Below are positions 36,083 through 45,108 of a stretch of DNA of 64,000 nucleotides, piece after piece. Origin of the DNA: Algoriphagus sp. TR-M9 (GTDB lineage Bacteria; Bacteroidota; Bacteroidia; Cytophagales; Cyclobacteriaceae); assembly GCF_027594545.1 (NCBI RefSeq), contig NZ_CP115160.1:4088501-4152500 (forward strand), given 5' to 3'. Under the pieces are notes generated by a model. It saw nothing but the letters and a program-made list of their open reading frames with translations. It ran no database searches and had not been told where the DNA came from. The position numbers and the translations under genes were made by a program. Numbering within the stretch: position 1 is the first letter of the stretch; each line of letters opens with the position of its first letter.

Positions 36083-37429
36083 TTACAACAGTTCGTTCGC
36101 TAAATTCGCCAACTCTGATCGTTCACCTTTCTCGAGTTTGATATGCGCATAGAGGGGATGATCTTTTACCCGATCAATCAAATAGGACAAGCCATTTGAC
36201 TGGGAATCCAGATACGGTGTATCGATCTGGAACACATCTCCGGTGAATACTATTTTGGTGTTTTCACCAGCTCTGGAAATAATAGTTTTGATCTCGTGAG
36301 GGGTCAGGTTTTGTGCTTCATCTACGATAAAGAAAATATTTGAAAGCGACCGCCCACGGATATAAGCCAAAGGCTGAATCACCAGTTTCTCCTGGTTCAC
36401 CAGTTCTGTAATCTTCTGAAACTCCTTATCCGTCTCTTTGTACTGATTTTGGATGAATTTCAAGTTGTCCCAAAGCGGCTCCATATATGGATTCAGCTTG
36501 GACTTGATATCTCCCGGCAGGTAACCTATGTCTTTGTTGCTGAGTGGCACAATCGGTCTCGCGAGGAAAATCTGCTTGTACTCTCTTCTTTGCTCCAAAG
36601 CTCCGGCTAGTGCCAATAATGTCTTCCCTGTACCAGCCACACCCTGAATCGATACCAGCTTAATATTAGGATCGGTGATAGCGTGAAGCGCAAAAGTCTG
36701 TTCGGCATTTTTAGGCTTGATGTTATAAGCCAATTTCTTATCCACCCGCTCCACTATATTTTCCAAAGAATTATAGTAGGCCAAAACCGAGTTCTTATCA
36801 CTTTTGAGAATATAATACGCATTTGATTTACGCTTGCGGGTTCCGAGTACTGCTTTTGCTTCGATATACCCTACATCATAAAGCGTATTGATATGCTCAG
36901 GATTTACATTCTCCAGAATGTATTTCCCGGTATTCTCCAGCTCATTGATGTTTTTGATCTTACCTGTCTCGTAATCCTCGGCCAAAAGGTCCAGGGATTT
37001 GGCCTTCAGCCGCAGATTGATATCCTTACTGACTAGAATGACCTTTCTGCCTTTCTCATTTTGCTTGAGATATAAGGCACAGTTCAGGATTTTATGATCA
37101 TTTTTCTCCTCTCCAAAAATCTCATTGGCATTGATCTGATTTTCAGGATTCATCAGCACCCTGAAATTACCCCGGGTTTTGCCATTGAGTGGTGTCCACT
37201 CATGGATCATATGATCCTGAGACAGCTTGTCCAGCAGGCGTATGAATTCTCTAGCTTCAAAATTCTTGGTGTCATTGCCTTTCTTGAATTGATCAAGTTC
37301 CTCTAGCACCGTGATCGGGATGACCACATCATGCTCGGCAAAGTTCATTATGGAGTTGTGTGCATATAGGATTACCGAGGTATCCAGCACAAAGATTTTC
37401 CGATCTTTATCGGATTTGGCTTTAGGCAT
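36083..37429 (-). CDS. PIN-PhoH fusion ATPase (PhoH2/YlaK-like)
   Basis: The 448-residue protein joins an N-terminal PIN nuclease domain (residues 8-150; FVLDTSVILYAHNS, EELDQFKKGND, LVSKDINLRLKA supply the acidic residues) to a PhoH ATPase domain (Walker A SIQGVAGTGKTLLALA, Walker B FFIVDEAQNLTPHE, and FTGDVFQID). PhoH2-type proteins are RNA helicase/ribonucleases. It is the longer housekeeping form without an upstream antitoxin gene. A palindrome about 110 bp upstream may be regulatory. Confidence 0.93.
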   Translation of the reverse strand: MPKAKSDKDRKIFVLDTSVILYAHNSIMNFAEHDVVIPITVLEELDQFKKGNDTKNFEAREFIRLLDKLSQDHMIHEWTPLNGKTRGNFRVLMNPENQINANEIFGEEKNDHKILNCALYLKQNEKGRKVILVSKDINLRLKAKSLDLLAEDYETGKIKNINELENTGKYILENVNPEHINTLYDVGYIEAKAVLGTRKRKSNAYYILKSDKNSVLAYYNSLENIVERVDKKLAYNIKPKNAEQTFALHAITDPNIKLVSIQGVAGTGKTLLALAGALEQRREYKQIFLARPIVPLSNKDIGYLPGDIKSKLNPYMEPLWDNLKFIQNQYKETDKEFQKITELVNQEKLVIQPLAYIRGRSLSNIFFIVDEAQNLTPHEIKTIISRAGENTKIVFTGDVFQIDTPYLDSQSNGLSYLIDRVKDHPLYAHIKLEKGERSELANLANELL

Positions 37430-37539
37430 GCGTAGGTTTTATAGTGGATCTGTATGAATTTAATTTAGAAAAATAATCGCGCTATTATCAAAAAATCAAT
37501 AATAAATTAAGGTTAAATCCTCAGTCCAATCCGCTATAC

Positions 37540-37559
37540 TATTGACAGTCAAGTCAATA
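37540..37559. promoter_or_regulatory. Palindrome upstream of the phoH-like gene
   Basis: TATTGAC (37540-37546), AGTCAA, GTCAATA (37553-37559): a perfect 7-6-7 dyad between the SNF2 terminator and the phoH-like start. A candidate operator; no binding protein known. Confidence 0.3.
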
Positions 37560-37594
37560 AAAATCGGGCAAAATATTGAATTCTGCCCGATTTT
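37560..37594 (-). terminator. Terminator after the SNF2 helicase gene
   Basis: Minus-strand hairpin: AAAATCGGGCA and TGCCCGATTTT are perfect 11-bp arms around a 13-nt loop; the stem ends in a T run. Confidence 0.8.
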
Positions 37595-37603
37595 AGGTTT
37601 TTC

Positions 37604-40543
37604 TTATTCCAGTAGTGCAGCTATATCTGCCTGATCCAGACTTTTCATAAAGCTTTCTTCCGTATTGATCAGTTCACCTGCCAAAGCCAATTTTCGATTC
37701 TGAAGTGCCATGATCTTCTCTTCCACCGAATCTCTGGTGATAAACTTATAAATGATCACCTTATTTTGCTGACCTATTCTATGAGCCCGATCGATCGCCT
37801 GTGCTTCCACGGCAGGATTCCACCAGGGATCCAAGAGGAAGACATATTCCGCCTTGGTCAGGTTCAGTCCCACTCCACCAGCTTTTAGGGAGATCAGGAA
37901 TACTTTGATTTCCTCATCCTCCTGAAATTTCTCCACTTGCTCCTGTCTGTCCTTTGTGGTACCATCCAGATAGGCGTATGGAATTCCCTCTTGGTCCAGG
38001 TATTCTTTCACAATAGCCAAATGCCTGACAAACTGACTAAATACCAAGACCTTGTGGCCCTCAGAAATGGTGGAATGAAGCATATAAGTCACATCTTCCA
38101 GCTTACCGGATTCCCCTTCGTAGTCGTCCCGAACCATCTTGGGGTGGTTCGCTATTTGTCGCAACTGTGTCAAGCCGCGCAATAAGGTGAATTGCTGGTT
38201 ATTCCTTCCGGTACTCTGCATATCGGAGATAATTTTCTCTCGATAATACCCTTTCACTTCCTCATAGACTTCTTCCTGCGCAGCAGTCATTGCCGAGAAT
38301 TTCACATTGGTGATTTTTTCCGGAAGATCGGTAGCCACCTGGGATTTGAGCCTTCGCAGAATAAAAGGCTTGGTCATCGCATGTAGTTTGCTTGCCTTGT
38401 CCTTATCGCCTTGCTTCTCTATGGGCAGCAAAAACTGTTTCTTAAATGAATTCTGGTTACCCAAAAGCCCCGGGTTGATAAAGTTCATCTGGGACCAAAG
38501 GTCCATGGTTCCATTCTCCACCGGAGTACCGGTCAATATCAGTTTCTGCTTACTCTTCAGTTTATTCACCGCAGAAGCGATATTACTTCCTGGGTTTTTG
38601 ATCGCTTGGGATTCATCCAAAATGATGTAATTGAAAAAGAACTCCTTCAGCACATCCACGTCCAAACGGGTAATGCCGTATGAAGTGAGTACTAGATCAT
38701 AATCACCAAATCTCCAGGGGTCTTTGATTCGCTGTGTTCCGGAATAGACGAGAATCTTCAGCTCAGGCGTGAATTTTTTAGCTTCTAACTCCCAGTTATA
38801 AATAAGCGAAGTAGGCATTACCAGCAAAGAAGTAAATCCTGGGTTTTGCTCCTTCTCATGAGCCAGCAAAGCCAAGGTTTGGACCGTTTTACCCAAACCC
38901 ATGTCATCTGCGAGACAGCCCCCAAACTTAAACTCATTCAAAAACCTCAGCCAGTTATACCCGGCATGTTGGTACGGTCTGAGCGTTCCTTCAAAGTTGC
39001 TTGGAAGTGCATATTCTTCTATGGACTCAAAGTCTCTCAAGCGCTCCAGCTTTCTACTCAAAGTCACCTGCACCAGATTGCCCTCTTCCATCTCTCTAGC
39101 CAAAGCCAGGTGGTGCTTACGCAAAACCATGGTATTATCATCCCCTCTGTCCTCCATGAAATTGAACAGCTCGGAGTAGTTCACAAACCAGGAAGCAGGA
39201 ATTACCGCTATTTCACCATTGGGCAATTCGAACTCAGACTTACCTTGAAGAAGTAGCTTCCTAAGCTTGGCAAAAGGCACGAGGTACACCCCAAATCTGA
39301 TCTCAGCTTTGACGTCAAACCAGTCAATATTCTCATTGACTTCTATAGAAATCTGCGCCTTACCTATGTTGTAAACCTTACCTTTCGGATTTGGCTTTTG
39401 CCTGATCTTGATCCCTTCTATATCCAAAAAGTCCTCATGATCTGAGATCCATTCAAATGCCTGCGTTTTCGGCAAGGCTTCTTTTCCAATTTTAAAATCC
39501 AACCCCTGATCCCGCAGCATCTTGATGAAGGATTTTTCTTTTTGGGTACTGCGAATAGTTTTATAAAAAGTATACTCACCGTCTTTCTCCTCTAGCCTCA
39601 CTGTATTTCCTGTCTGATCCGAACTGACAGCCTGCACAGGAAAATCATTTTCACCGTATTTGAACCTCAGCTCAAACACCATTTTGTCTTCTTCTAGACG
39701 CTCTCCTTCTTCCCCAAAAAGATTCTTGCCAGAGCCACCCGGCAGTTCGCTCAAATACATGAACACCTCAGGCGTACCCCGCTCTATGTTGATATCAAAA
39801 CCGATCGATTTGACGTCAAACTGGGAAATCAAATTGGACATAAACCCTCGGTAGTAGCTAGGCTCTATCCGCTTATCTATTACGATAAATTTCTTCTTCA
39901 GAAATGCCTTTAGTTTTTTACCATCTATGCCTTTCTCAAAATGAAATAGCTGGTCATTTACGATCAACCAACCTGGGTCATTACAAATGAAGTATCCATT
40001 TTTATACTGCCAGTCTAATTTCTCTCCCTTGAACTTGATTGATGGCCAATAATGGGTATTGTCTTCATTTTTATGAAAATGAAACAGCACAGTGGCCCGC
40101 TCTGCATTGACAGTTATTTCCTTCCATACAGGATTGCCATCGCTGCCCATTTCAAAAAGTCGCTTGCCGATCAGCAAGGGCATTGCCTTGGACCGTTTCT
40201 TTTCCAAGACCTCTTCTAAAGCCTCTTGGGTCTTCTTATCTTCTGTTTTTGGGTCAAAAATTTTGTGCAAATACTCCTTGGGACGGATATTTCCCCTTTT
40301 GATAAAAGGCTTTACTACCACCTCTGGATTCATAGAATCCATGATTTTTATCAATTCATAGTCTTTTTTATCCAATCCTGCATCAAACTCGGAGGCATTG
40401 GCAGAACTGATGTTCTGGTGGGCCAGGGATAAACGCCCTTGATCATCTAACTGCACTACAAAGGATTCTAGCAAGAGACCTAAAAACTCATGGCTATAAA
40501 TAGAATAAACTATCTGAAAGGGCTGATCAGAATCTACTATCAT
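37604..40543 (-). CDS. SNF2-family DEAD/DEAH-type helicase
   Basis: A 979-residue Swi2/Snf2 ATPase. The N-terminal 500 residues form a poorly conserved accessory region. The helicase core includes motif I ADDMGLGKTVQTLAL, motif Ia LLVMPTSLIYNW, motif II ILDESQAIKNP, motif III LILTGTPVENG, motif V SLKAGGVGLNLTKAEYVFLLDPWWNPAVEAQ and motif VI DRAHRIGQ. These proteins are DNA translocases; bacterial members are probably linked to transcription or RNA polymerase recycling. No neighbouring methylase or restriction gene suggests a defence role. Confidence 0.93.
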   Translation of the reverse strand: MIVDSDQPFQIVYSIYSHEFLGLLLESFVVQLDDQGRLSLAHQNISSANASEFDAGLDKKDYELIKIMDSMNPEVVVKPFIKRGNIRPKEYLHKIFDPKTEDKKTQEALEEVLEKKRSKAMPLLIGKRLFEMGSDGNPVWKEITVNAERATVLFHFHKNEDNTHYWPSIKFKGEKLDWQYKNGYFICNDPGWLIVNDQLFHFEKGIDGKKLKAFLKKKFIVIDKRIEPSYYRGFMSNLISQFDVKSIGFDINIERGTPEVFMYLSELPGGSGKNLFGEEGERLEEDKMVFELRFKYGENDFPVQAVSSDQTGNTVRLEEKDGEYTFYKTIRSTQKEKSFIKMLRDQGLDFKIGKEALPKTQAFEWISDHEDFLDIEGIKIRQKPNPKGKVYNIGKAQISIEVNENIDWFDVKAEIRFGVYLVPFAKLRKLLLQGKSEFELPNGEIAVIPASWFVNYSELFNFMEDRGDDNTMVLRKHHLALAREMEEGNLVQVTLSRKLERLRDFESIEEYALPSNFEGTLRPYQHAGYNWLRFLNEFKFGGCLADDMGLGKTVQTLALLAHEKEQNPGFTSLLVMPTSLIYNWELEAKKFTPELKILVYSGTQRIKDPWRFGDYDLVLTSYGITRLDVDVLKEFFFNYIILDESQAIKNPGSNIASAVNKLKSKQKLILTGTPVENGTMDLWSQMNFINPGLLGNQNSFKKQFLLPIEKQGDKDKASKLHAMTKPFILRRLKSQVATDLPEKITNVKFSAMTAAQEEVYEEVKGYYREKIISDMQSTGRNNQQFTLLRGLTQLRQIANHPKMVRDDYEGESGKLEDVTYMLHSTISEGHKVLVFSQFVRHLAIVKEYLDQEGIPYAYLDGTTKDRQEQVEKFQEDEEIKVFLISLKAGGVGLNLTKAEYVFLLDPWWNPAVEAQAIDRAHRIGQQNKVIIYKFITRDSVEEKIMALQNRKLALAGELINTEESFMKSLDQADIAALLE

Positions 40544-40700
40544 AATATTATCAAATTGAAAGAACCTCCAATGGTAAGGGATTAAGCAAGAGGAGGATCA
40601 ATCCGGGTTAGTCATCCCAAAAAAGGGAAAAGTAAGTTGAAAATTACAAAAAATAGCTGTCAAAGTCATGAATTACCCCAACAATCTCCTTTAAAACCCA

Positions 40701-40737
40701 AAAAGTCCTCAAAATCAATACTAGATTAAGAGGACTT
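40701..40737 (-). terminator. Terminator after lspA
   Basis: Minus-strand hairpin with arms AAGTCCTC/GAGGACTT (40730-40737 and 40703-40710) and a 19-nt loop followed by a T run. Confidence 0.55.
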
Positions 40738-40762
40738 ATAAGATAGCTAGTCAAGAAGTTTC

Positions 40763-41392
40763 TTAGGAAACCTGATCCACTTCCTCTGTTTTAGGATTTT
40801 CTGATTCTACTTTCTTTTCTGGAAAAAACCTGCCCTGAAAGATCAGAATCATGGCTACCCCCACAAAAATAGAAGCATCGGCTACATTAAATATAGGCCA
40901 TAGTGCAGTATAGCTACCTCCCCAAAGTGGAATCCAGTCCGGCAGGTATCCTTCCCATATATCGAAATAAAACATATCAACTACCTGCCCATGAAACCAG
41001 GGCGTACTCGCATTATAAGGCGCATTATTTAGCCACACTCCGTAAAACACAGAATCTATCAGGTTGCCAATAGCACCTCCCAGGATCATAGCAATACAAA
41101 CTATATAAAGTGCTGGCTGTTTCTTCTCAATAATGTGATAAAGGTAATAGCCTATACCTACCATGGCCACCAGGCGGAATGATGTCAAAAGCAACTTACC
41201 ATAATCTGACCCCAGCTCCATCCCAAATGCCATTCCGGGGTTCGTCGTATAGTGCAGTTTGAACCAGTCTCCGAAAACAGGAATCTGCCCCGGTGAACCA
41301 AAATCCATTTCGAAGTGCACGAGCATTTTGACCGCTTGGTCTATGATGATTACCAGTAAAGCAATGCCAAAGTATTTCAGGTATTTATTCAT
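40763..41392 (-). CDS. lspA: Lipoprotein signal peptidase (signal peptidase II)
   Basis: Membrane aspartyl protease that removes signal peptides from prolipoproteins, needed here for the many lipoproteins in the window. The 209-residue protein has four transmembrane helices and both catalytic Asp motifs: GGAIGNLIDS and FNVADASIFVG. TTNPGMAFGME is the conserved first loop. A loop of about 40 residues is inserted between the two Asp motifs, as in Bacteroidota LspA. It lies 13 bp after ileS. Confidence 0.97.
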   Translation of the reverse strand: MNKYLKYFGIALLVIIIDQAVKMLVHFEMDFGSPGQIPVFGDWFKLHYTTNPGMAFGMELGSDYGKLLLTSFRLVAMVGIGYYLYHIIEKKQPALYIVCIAMILGGAIGNLIDSVFYGVWLNNAPYNASTPWFHGQVVDMFYFDIWEGYLPDWIPLWGGSYTALWPIFNVADASIFVGVAMILIFQGRFFPEKKVESENPKTEEVDQVS

Positions 41393-41405
41393 TATCTAAA
41401 TTTTG

Positions 41406-44400
41406 CTATTTGGCTTTTTCTACCAAAATAGCCAGTTCAAACTCATCCATATCAAGGACTGTTCCGCCCTTCACTTCTGCACTCAACAACAGTTCCATTG
41501 CTTGTACCTCCGTACGAATGTATTCCCCAAAAGATTCAACCGCATTTTTCACCAACTCATTATCTTCAGCAATAGTGATGTTCACTTTATCCTGAACTTC
41601 CAATCCCATGTCTTTTCTTAGATTCTGGATACGGTTTACCAAATCTCTAGCCACGCCTTCCTGCTTCAATTCATCAGAAAGCGTCACGTCAAGTGCCACA
41701 GTCACTCCCAAATCGGAAGCTACAGACCAGCCAGGAATATCCTGAGACGTGATCAATACTTCTTCCAAAAGTAACTCCAGACTTTCTCCGTCCAAATCTA
41801 CCATGATTTTACCTTCACGCTCAATCTCAGCGATTTCGGATTGACCCCAGCTTTTGATTGCCGCTACCACAAAACGCATTTTTGGCCCCAATTTCTTACC
41901 CAAAACAGGAAGATTTGGCTTCACATTTTTCACCAAAATACCGGAAGCATCGTCGATGAATTCAATGTCCTTGATGTTCACTTCGGACTTGATCAATTCA
42001 GCCAAGTGCTCGATCTGAGCTTTTGTCTTTTCTTTCAAAATAGGAATCAAGATGCGCTGCAAAGGCTGACGCACTTTCATTTTCTCTTTCTTACGAAGGG
42101 AATGAACCAATGAGGAAATGGTCTGAGCCAACTCCATGCTTTCTTCCAGATCTTTGTTAATCAAAGCTGCATCGGCATCCACCCAATCCGTCAAATGCAC
42201 GGAAGATTTTGCCTCAGCGCCTGATTCAGTCAGGTTTTGGTACAACCAATCCGAATAGAAAGGCGCAAAAGAGGACATCAACTGAGAAAGAGAAAGCAAG
42301 CATTCGTACAAGGTCTCATACGCCGCTTGTTTATCCGCATTCATTTCTCCTCTCCAGAACCGCTTTCTCGCCAGTCGCACATACCAATTTGACAATTGAT
42401 CTATGGTGAAACTCATGATCGCACGGGTTGCTTTGGTTGCATCGTAATTGTCCATCGCTTCTTCGACTTCAGAAATTAATGACTGAAGTTTGGAAACGAT
42501 CCACTGATCTAGTTCAGCACGCTCGCTTACTGGAACTGCCTTGGATTTGTCGTAAACGAAAGCATCCAGATTCGCATAAAGCGCGAAGAAATTATAGGTA
42601 TTCTGAAGTGTGCCAAAGAAGCGACGCTGCACCTCCGTTACACCATCCAGATTGAATTTCAAATTATCCCAAGGATTGGCATTGCTTAGCATGTACCAGC
42701 GGACAGCATCTGGGCCGTATTCTTTTAAGGTCTTGAACGGATCAACTGCATTGCCCAATCGCTTGGACATTTTGTTGCCGTTTTTATCCAGCACAAGTCC
42801 GTTTGCAATCACGTTTTTGAAAGCCACGCTATCAAATAACATCACCGCAATCGCATGAAGTGTAAAGAACCAGCCACGAGTCTGATCCACACCTTCCGCT
42901 ATGTAATCTGCCGGATAATTGGCGTTGAAAATATCCTCGTTTTCAAATGGATAATGCCACTGCGCGTACGGCATGGCTCCAGAATCAAACCAAACATCGA
43001 TCAAATCTGATTCACGGAACATTTTTTCTCCTGAAGCAGAAACCAAAATCACATCATCCACATACGGACGGTGAAGATCTAATTCCTTGCCTTCGTATGG
43101 AGATTTTTCCATGAAGCCTTTTGCGATAGATTCCTCAACCGCCTGTTCAAGCTCAGCGATAGATCCTATACAACGCTCTTCTTTTCCATCCTCAGTTCTC
43201 CAGATCGGAAGCGGAGTGCCCCAGAATCGGGATCTGCTCAAGTTCCAATCCACTAGATTTTCAAGCCAATTGCCGAACCTACCCGTTCCGGTAGCCTCAG
43301 GCTTCCAGTTGATGGTTTTGTTCAGTTCTACCAAGCGGTCTTTGTACGCAGTGGTTTTGATAAACCAGCTGTCCATTGGATAGTAAAGCACCGGCTTGTC
43401 AGTTCTCCAGCAATGTGGATAACTGTGCTCATATTTCTCGACCTTGAAGGCCTTGTTTTCATTTTTCAAGATGATAGAAATGATCACGTCGGTGCTCTTA
43501 AAGTCCGCCGCGTTCTCATCATCCTCGGTGTAGTTTTTCACATAGAAATCATCCGCACCATATTCTTTATGCGCAGTTATGCCATGTTCAGCTACTTTTT
43601 CCAGCAGGTATTCACCTACCATAGTGATAAACTTTCCTCGCTTATCCACAATCGGAAGATCCTTTCCTTGCTCATCCTTGACAAAGACACCAGGCACATT
43701 ATTTTGTGCCAAAGTTCTAAAGTCATCCGCACCAAATGCTTTCGCAAGGTGGACTATGCCCGTACCATCTTCGGTAGTCACATAGTCACCAGAAACGACC
43801 GTGAAAGCTGGGTGTGCAAGCGCCAAACCAGCTATCGGGAACAATTGCTCGTATTCCCAACCCAGCATATCCTTTCCTTTGAATTCCTCGATTACTTCGA
43901 AAGGAATCAATTTGTCGCCGCGGTTGTAATCCTCCAATTTCAGCTCAGCTGCTTTTGGATTCAGGTAGGCGTTCATTCTGGCTTTCGCCAAAATCACTGT
44001 GCAAGCATCGAAAGTATATGGATTGAAAGTTTTCACTTTCACATAATCCAAGTTCTCACCGATCGCCAAAGCTGAGTTTGCAGGCAAAGTCCAAGGCGTA
44101 GTCGTCCAAGCAAGGATATAGGTGTTTTCCTGACCTTTCAGTTTGAACTGAGCCGTGATGGAAGTGTCTTTTACGTCCTTGTAGGTCCCTGGCTGATTCA
44201 GTTCGTGTGAACTTAATCCAGTACCAGCAGCCGGAGAATAAGGCTGAATGGTATAGCCTTTGTAAATGAGATCTTTTTCGTAAAGCTTCTTTAGCAAGCT
44301 CCAAACCGACTCGATATACTTAGGCTCAAATGTGATGTAGGGATCATCCAGATCCACCCAATAGCCGATTTTCTCGGTCATATCGTCCCACTGATCCTTG

Positions 44401-44783
44401 AATCGCATGACCGTCTCCCGGCACTTTTGGTTGTAATCTTCTACGGAGATTTTCTTCCCGATATCTTCCTTGGTGATACCCAATTCCTTCTCTACCTGCA
44501 ATTCCACAGGCAAGCCATGAGTATCCCAACCGCCTTTACGCTTCACTTGGAAGCCTTGAAGCGTTTTGTAGCGACAGAAAACGTCCTTAATTGCGCGTGC
44601 CATCACGTGGTGAATTCCCGGAGTACCATTTGCCGAAGGCGGGCCTTCGAAAAAAGTAAATGTCTCCGCACCCTCACGGTTGGCTACTGATTGCTCGAAA
44701 ATCTGGTTTTCTTTCCAGTACTTCAATACAGATTCCCCGATTTCGGGATAATCCACTTGTTTAAATTCCTGATATGTCTTCAC
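41406..44783 (-). CDS. ileS: Isoleucyl-tRNA synthetase, eukaryote-like (type 2) with GIHH signature
   Basis: Charges tRNA-Ile. The start is a GTG at 44783 (M-KTYQEFKQV), giving 1,125 residues; a TTG seven codons upstream is less likely. The class I KMSKS loop reads KMSKRLGN (from residue 671), the form of type 2 IleRS. The HIGH motif is altered: PPSANGTPGIHHVMAR has GIHH at residues 56-59, with the first and third positions swapped relative to H-x-G-H. The editing domain (CP1) is present, with WTTTPWTLPANSAL. The long C-terminal region follows. Type 2 enzymes resist mupirocin, and this swap is associated with further resistance. lspA is downstream in the same operon. Confidence 0.97.
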   Translation of the reverse strand: MKTYQEFKQVDYPEIGESVLKYWKENQIFEQSVANREGAETFTFFEGPPSANGTPGIHHVMARAIKDVFCRYKTLQGFQVKRKGGWDTHGLPVELQVEKELGITKEDIGKKISVEDYNQKCRETVMRFKDQWDDMTEKIGYWVDLDDPYITFEPKYIESVWSLLKKLYEKDLIYKGYTIQPYSPAAGTGLSSHELNQPGTYKDVKDTSITAQFKLKGQENTYILAWTTTPWTLPANSALAIGENLDYVKVKTFNPYTFDACTVILAKARMNAYLNPKAAELKLEDYNRGDKLIPFEVIEEFKGKDMLGWEYEQLFPIAGLALAHPAFTVVSGDYVTTEDGTGIVHLAKAFGADDFRTLAQNNVPGVFVKDEQGKDLPIVDKRGKFITMVGEYLLEKVAEHGITAHKEYGADDFYVKNYTEDDENAADFKSTDVIISIILKNENKAFKVEKYEHSYPHCWRTDKPVLYYPMDSWFIKTTAYKDRLVELNKTINWKPEATGTGRFGNWLENLVDWNLSRSRFWGTPLPIWRTEDGKEERCIGSIAELEQAVEESIAKGFMEKSPYEGKELDLHRPYVDDVILVSASGEKMFRESDLIDVWFDSGAMPYAQWHYPFENEDIFNANYPADYIAEGVDQTRGWFFTLHAIAVMLFDSVAFKNVIANGLVLDKNGNKMSKRLGNAVDPFKTLKEYGPDAVRWYMLSNANPWDNLKFNLDGVTEVQRRFFGTLQNTYNFFALYANLDAFVYDKSKAVPVSERAELDQWIVSKLQSLISEVEEAMDNYDATKATRAIMSFTIDQLSNWYVRLARKRFWRGEMNADKQAAYETLYECLLSLSQLMSSFAPFYSDWLYQNLTESGAEAKSSVHLTDWVDADAALINKDLEESMELAQTISSLVHSLRKKEKMKVRQPLQRILIPILKEKTKAQIEHLAELIKSEVNIKDIEFIDDASGILVKNVKPNLPVLGKKLGPKMRFVVAAIKSWGQSEIAEIEREGKIMVDLDGESLELLLEEVLITSQDIPGWSVASDLGVTVALDVTLSDELKQEGVARDLVNRIQNLRKDMGLEVQDKVNITIAEDNELVKNAVESFGEYIRTEVQAMELLLSAEVKGGTVLDMDEFELAILVEKAK

Positions 44784-45102
44784 TGTATCCTTTCTTAAGG
44801 GCAAGTAGGTGATAATTTATTTTTGGGCGTGCCCCCGTCTGAAAAAGCCGGGGTCGGGCTATCCGCTATATCCCGCCCCGATTGCATCGGGTTGCGGGAT
44901 GCCGCTGCTATCCCTCACGCAATCAAGGAAACATCCTCCTCAAAAGCAGGCACAAAGATAGGAGAAATCCCCCTTTTTGGGAGGGTGAATTGGAAAAAAT
45001 GCCTGTCTGGACTTAAAGGTCTTCCGAAATCAATTTTCTAATCTTATATTCCTTTTGATTCTAGACTCTTGGTTCTAGGCTCTTGGATCTTGATTCTTGC
45101 TA
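44784..45102. other. Repeat-rich intergenic region between fic and ileS
   Basis: About 320 bp downstream of the Fic gene and upstream of ileS, both on the minus strand. It contains the structured repeat at 44825-44920 and the degenerate 14-bp tandem repeats at 45053-45108. The stretch 44930-45050 shows nothing I can support. A 72-codon open frame on the plus strand across the repeat is not considered a gene. Confidence 0.6.
44825..44920. repeat. Structured intergenic repeat / possible ncRNA element upstream of ileS
   Basis: About 96 bp with nested complementarity: GCGTG (44827-44831) with CACGC (44916-44920) closes it; CCCCG (44833-44837) pairs with CGGGG (44849-44853); ATCCCGC (44870-44876) pairs with GCGGGAT (44894-44900); an inner hairpin CCCGAT/ATCGGG (44877-44882, 44886-44891) has a TGC loop. 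Unpaired blocks GGGCTATCCGCTATA and GCCGCTGCTATCCCT resemble each other. I recall similar blocks (GGGCTATCCGCT, ATCCCTCACGC) between genes of other Bacteroidota, but cannot verify it. Orientation of any transcript is unknown. Confidence 0.55.
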
Positions 45103-45108
45103 CTAGCT
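45053..45108. repeat. Degenerate 14-bp tandem repeat (TCTTG/TCTAG family), copy 1
   Basis: Four consecutive 14-bp units: TTTTGATTCTAGAC, TCTTGGTTCTAGGC, TCTTGGATCTTGAT, TCTTGCTACTAGCT. The array includes the stop codon of the Fic gene (45103-45105). A second array of the same family ends at the stop of the M28 peptidase gene. Confidence 0.7.

Noticed and set aside
36083..40543. PIN-PhoH and SNF2 helicase as a defence island
   Set aside because: Both are common housekeeping genes in the phylum; no nuclease, methylase or mobile element accompanies them.
43413..44075. A 220-codon open frame antisense to ileS
   Set aside because: Fully inside ileS on the other strand; shadow of a conserved gene with no homology of its own.
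44823..45041. A 72-codon plus-strand open frame upstream of ileS
   Set aside because: It runs across the structured repeat and has no recognisable domain or promoter; composition is that of repeat DNA.
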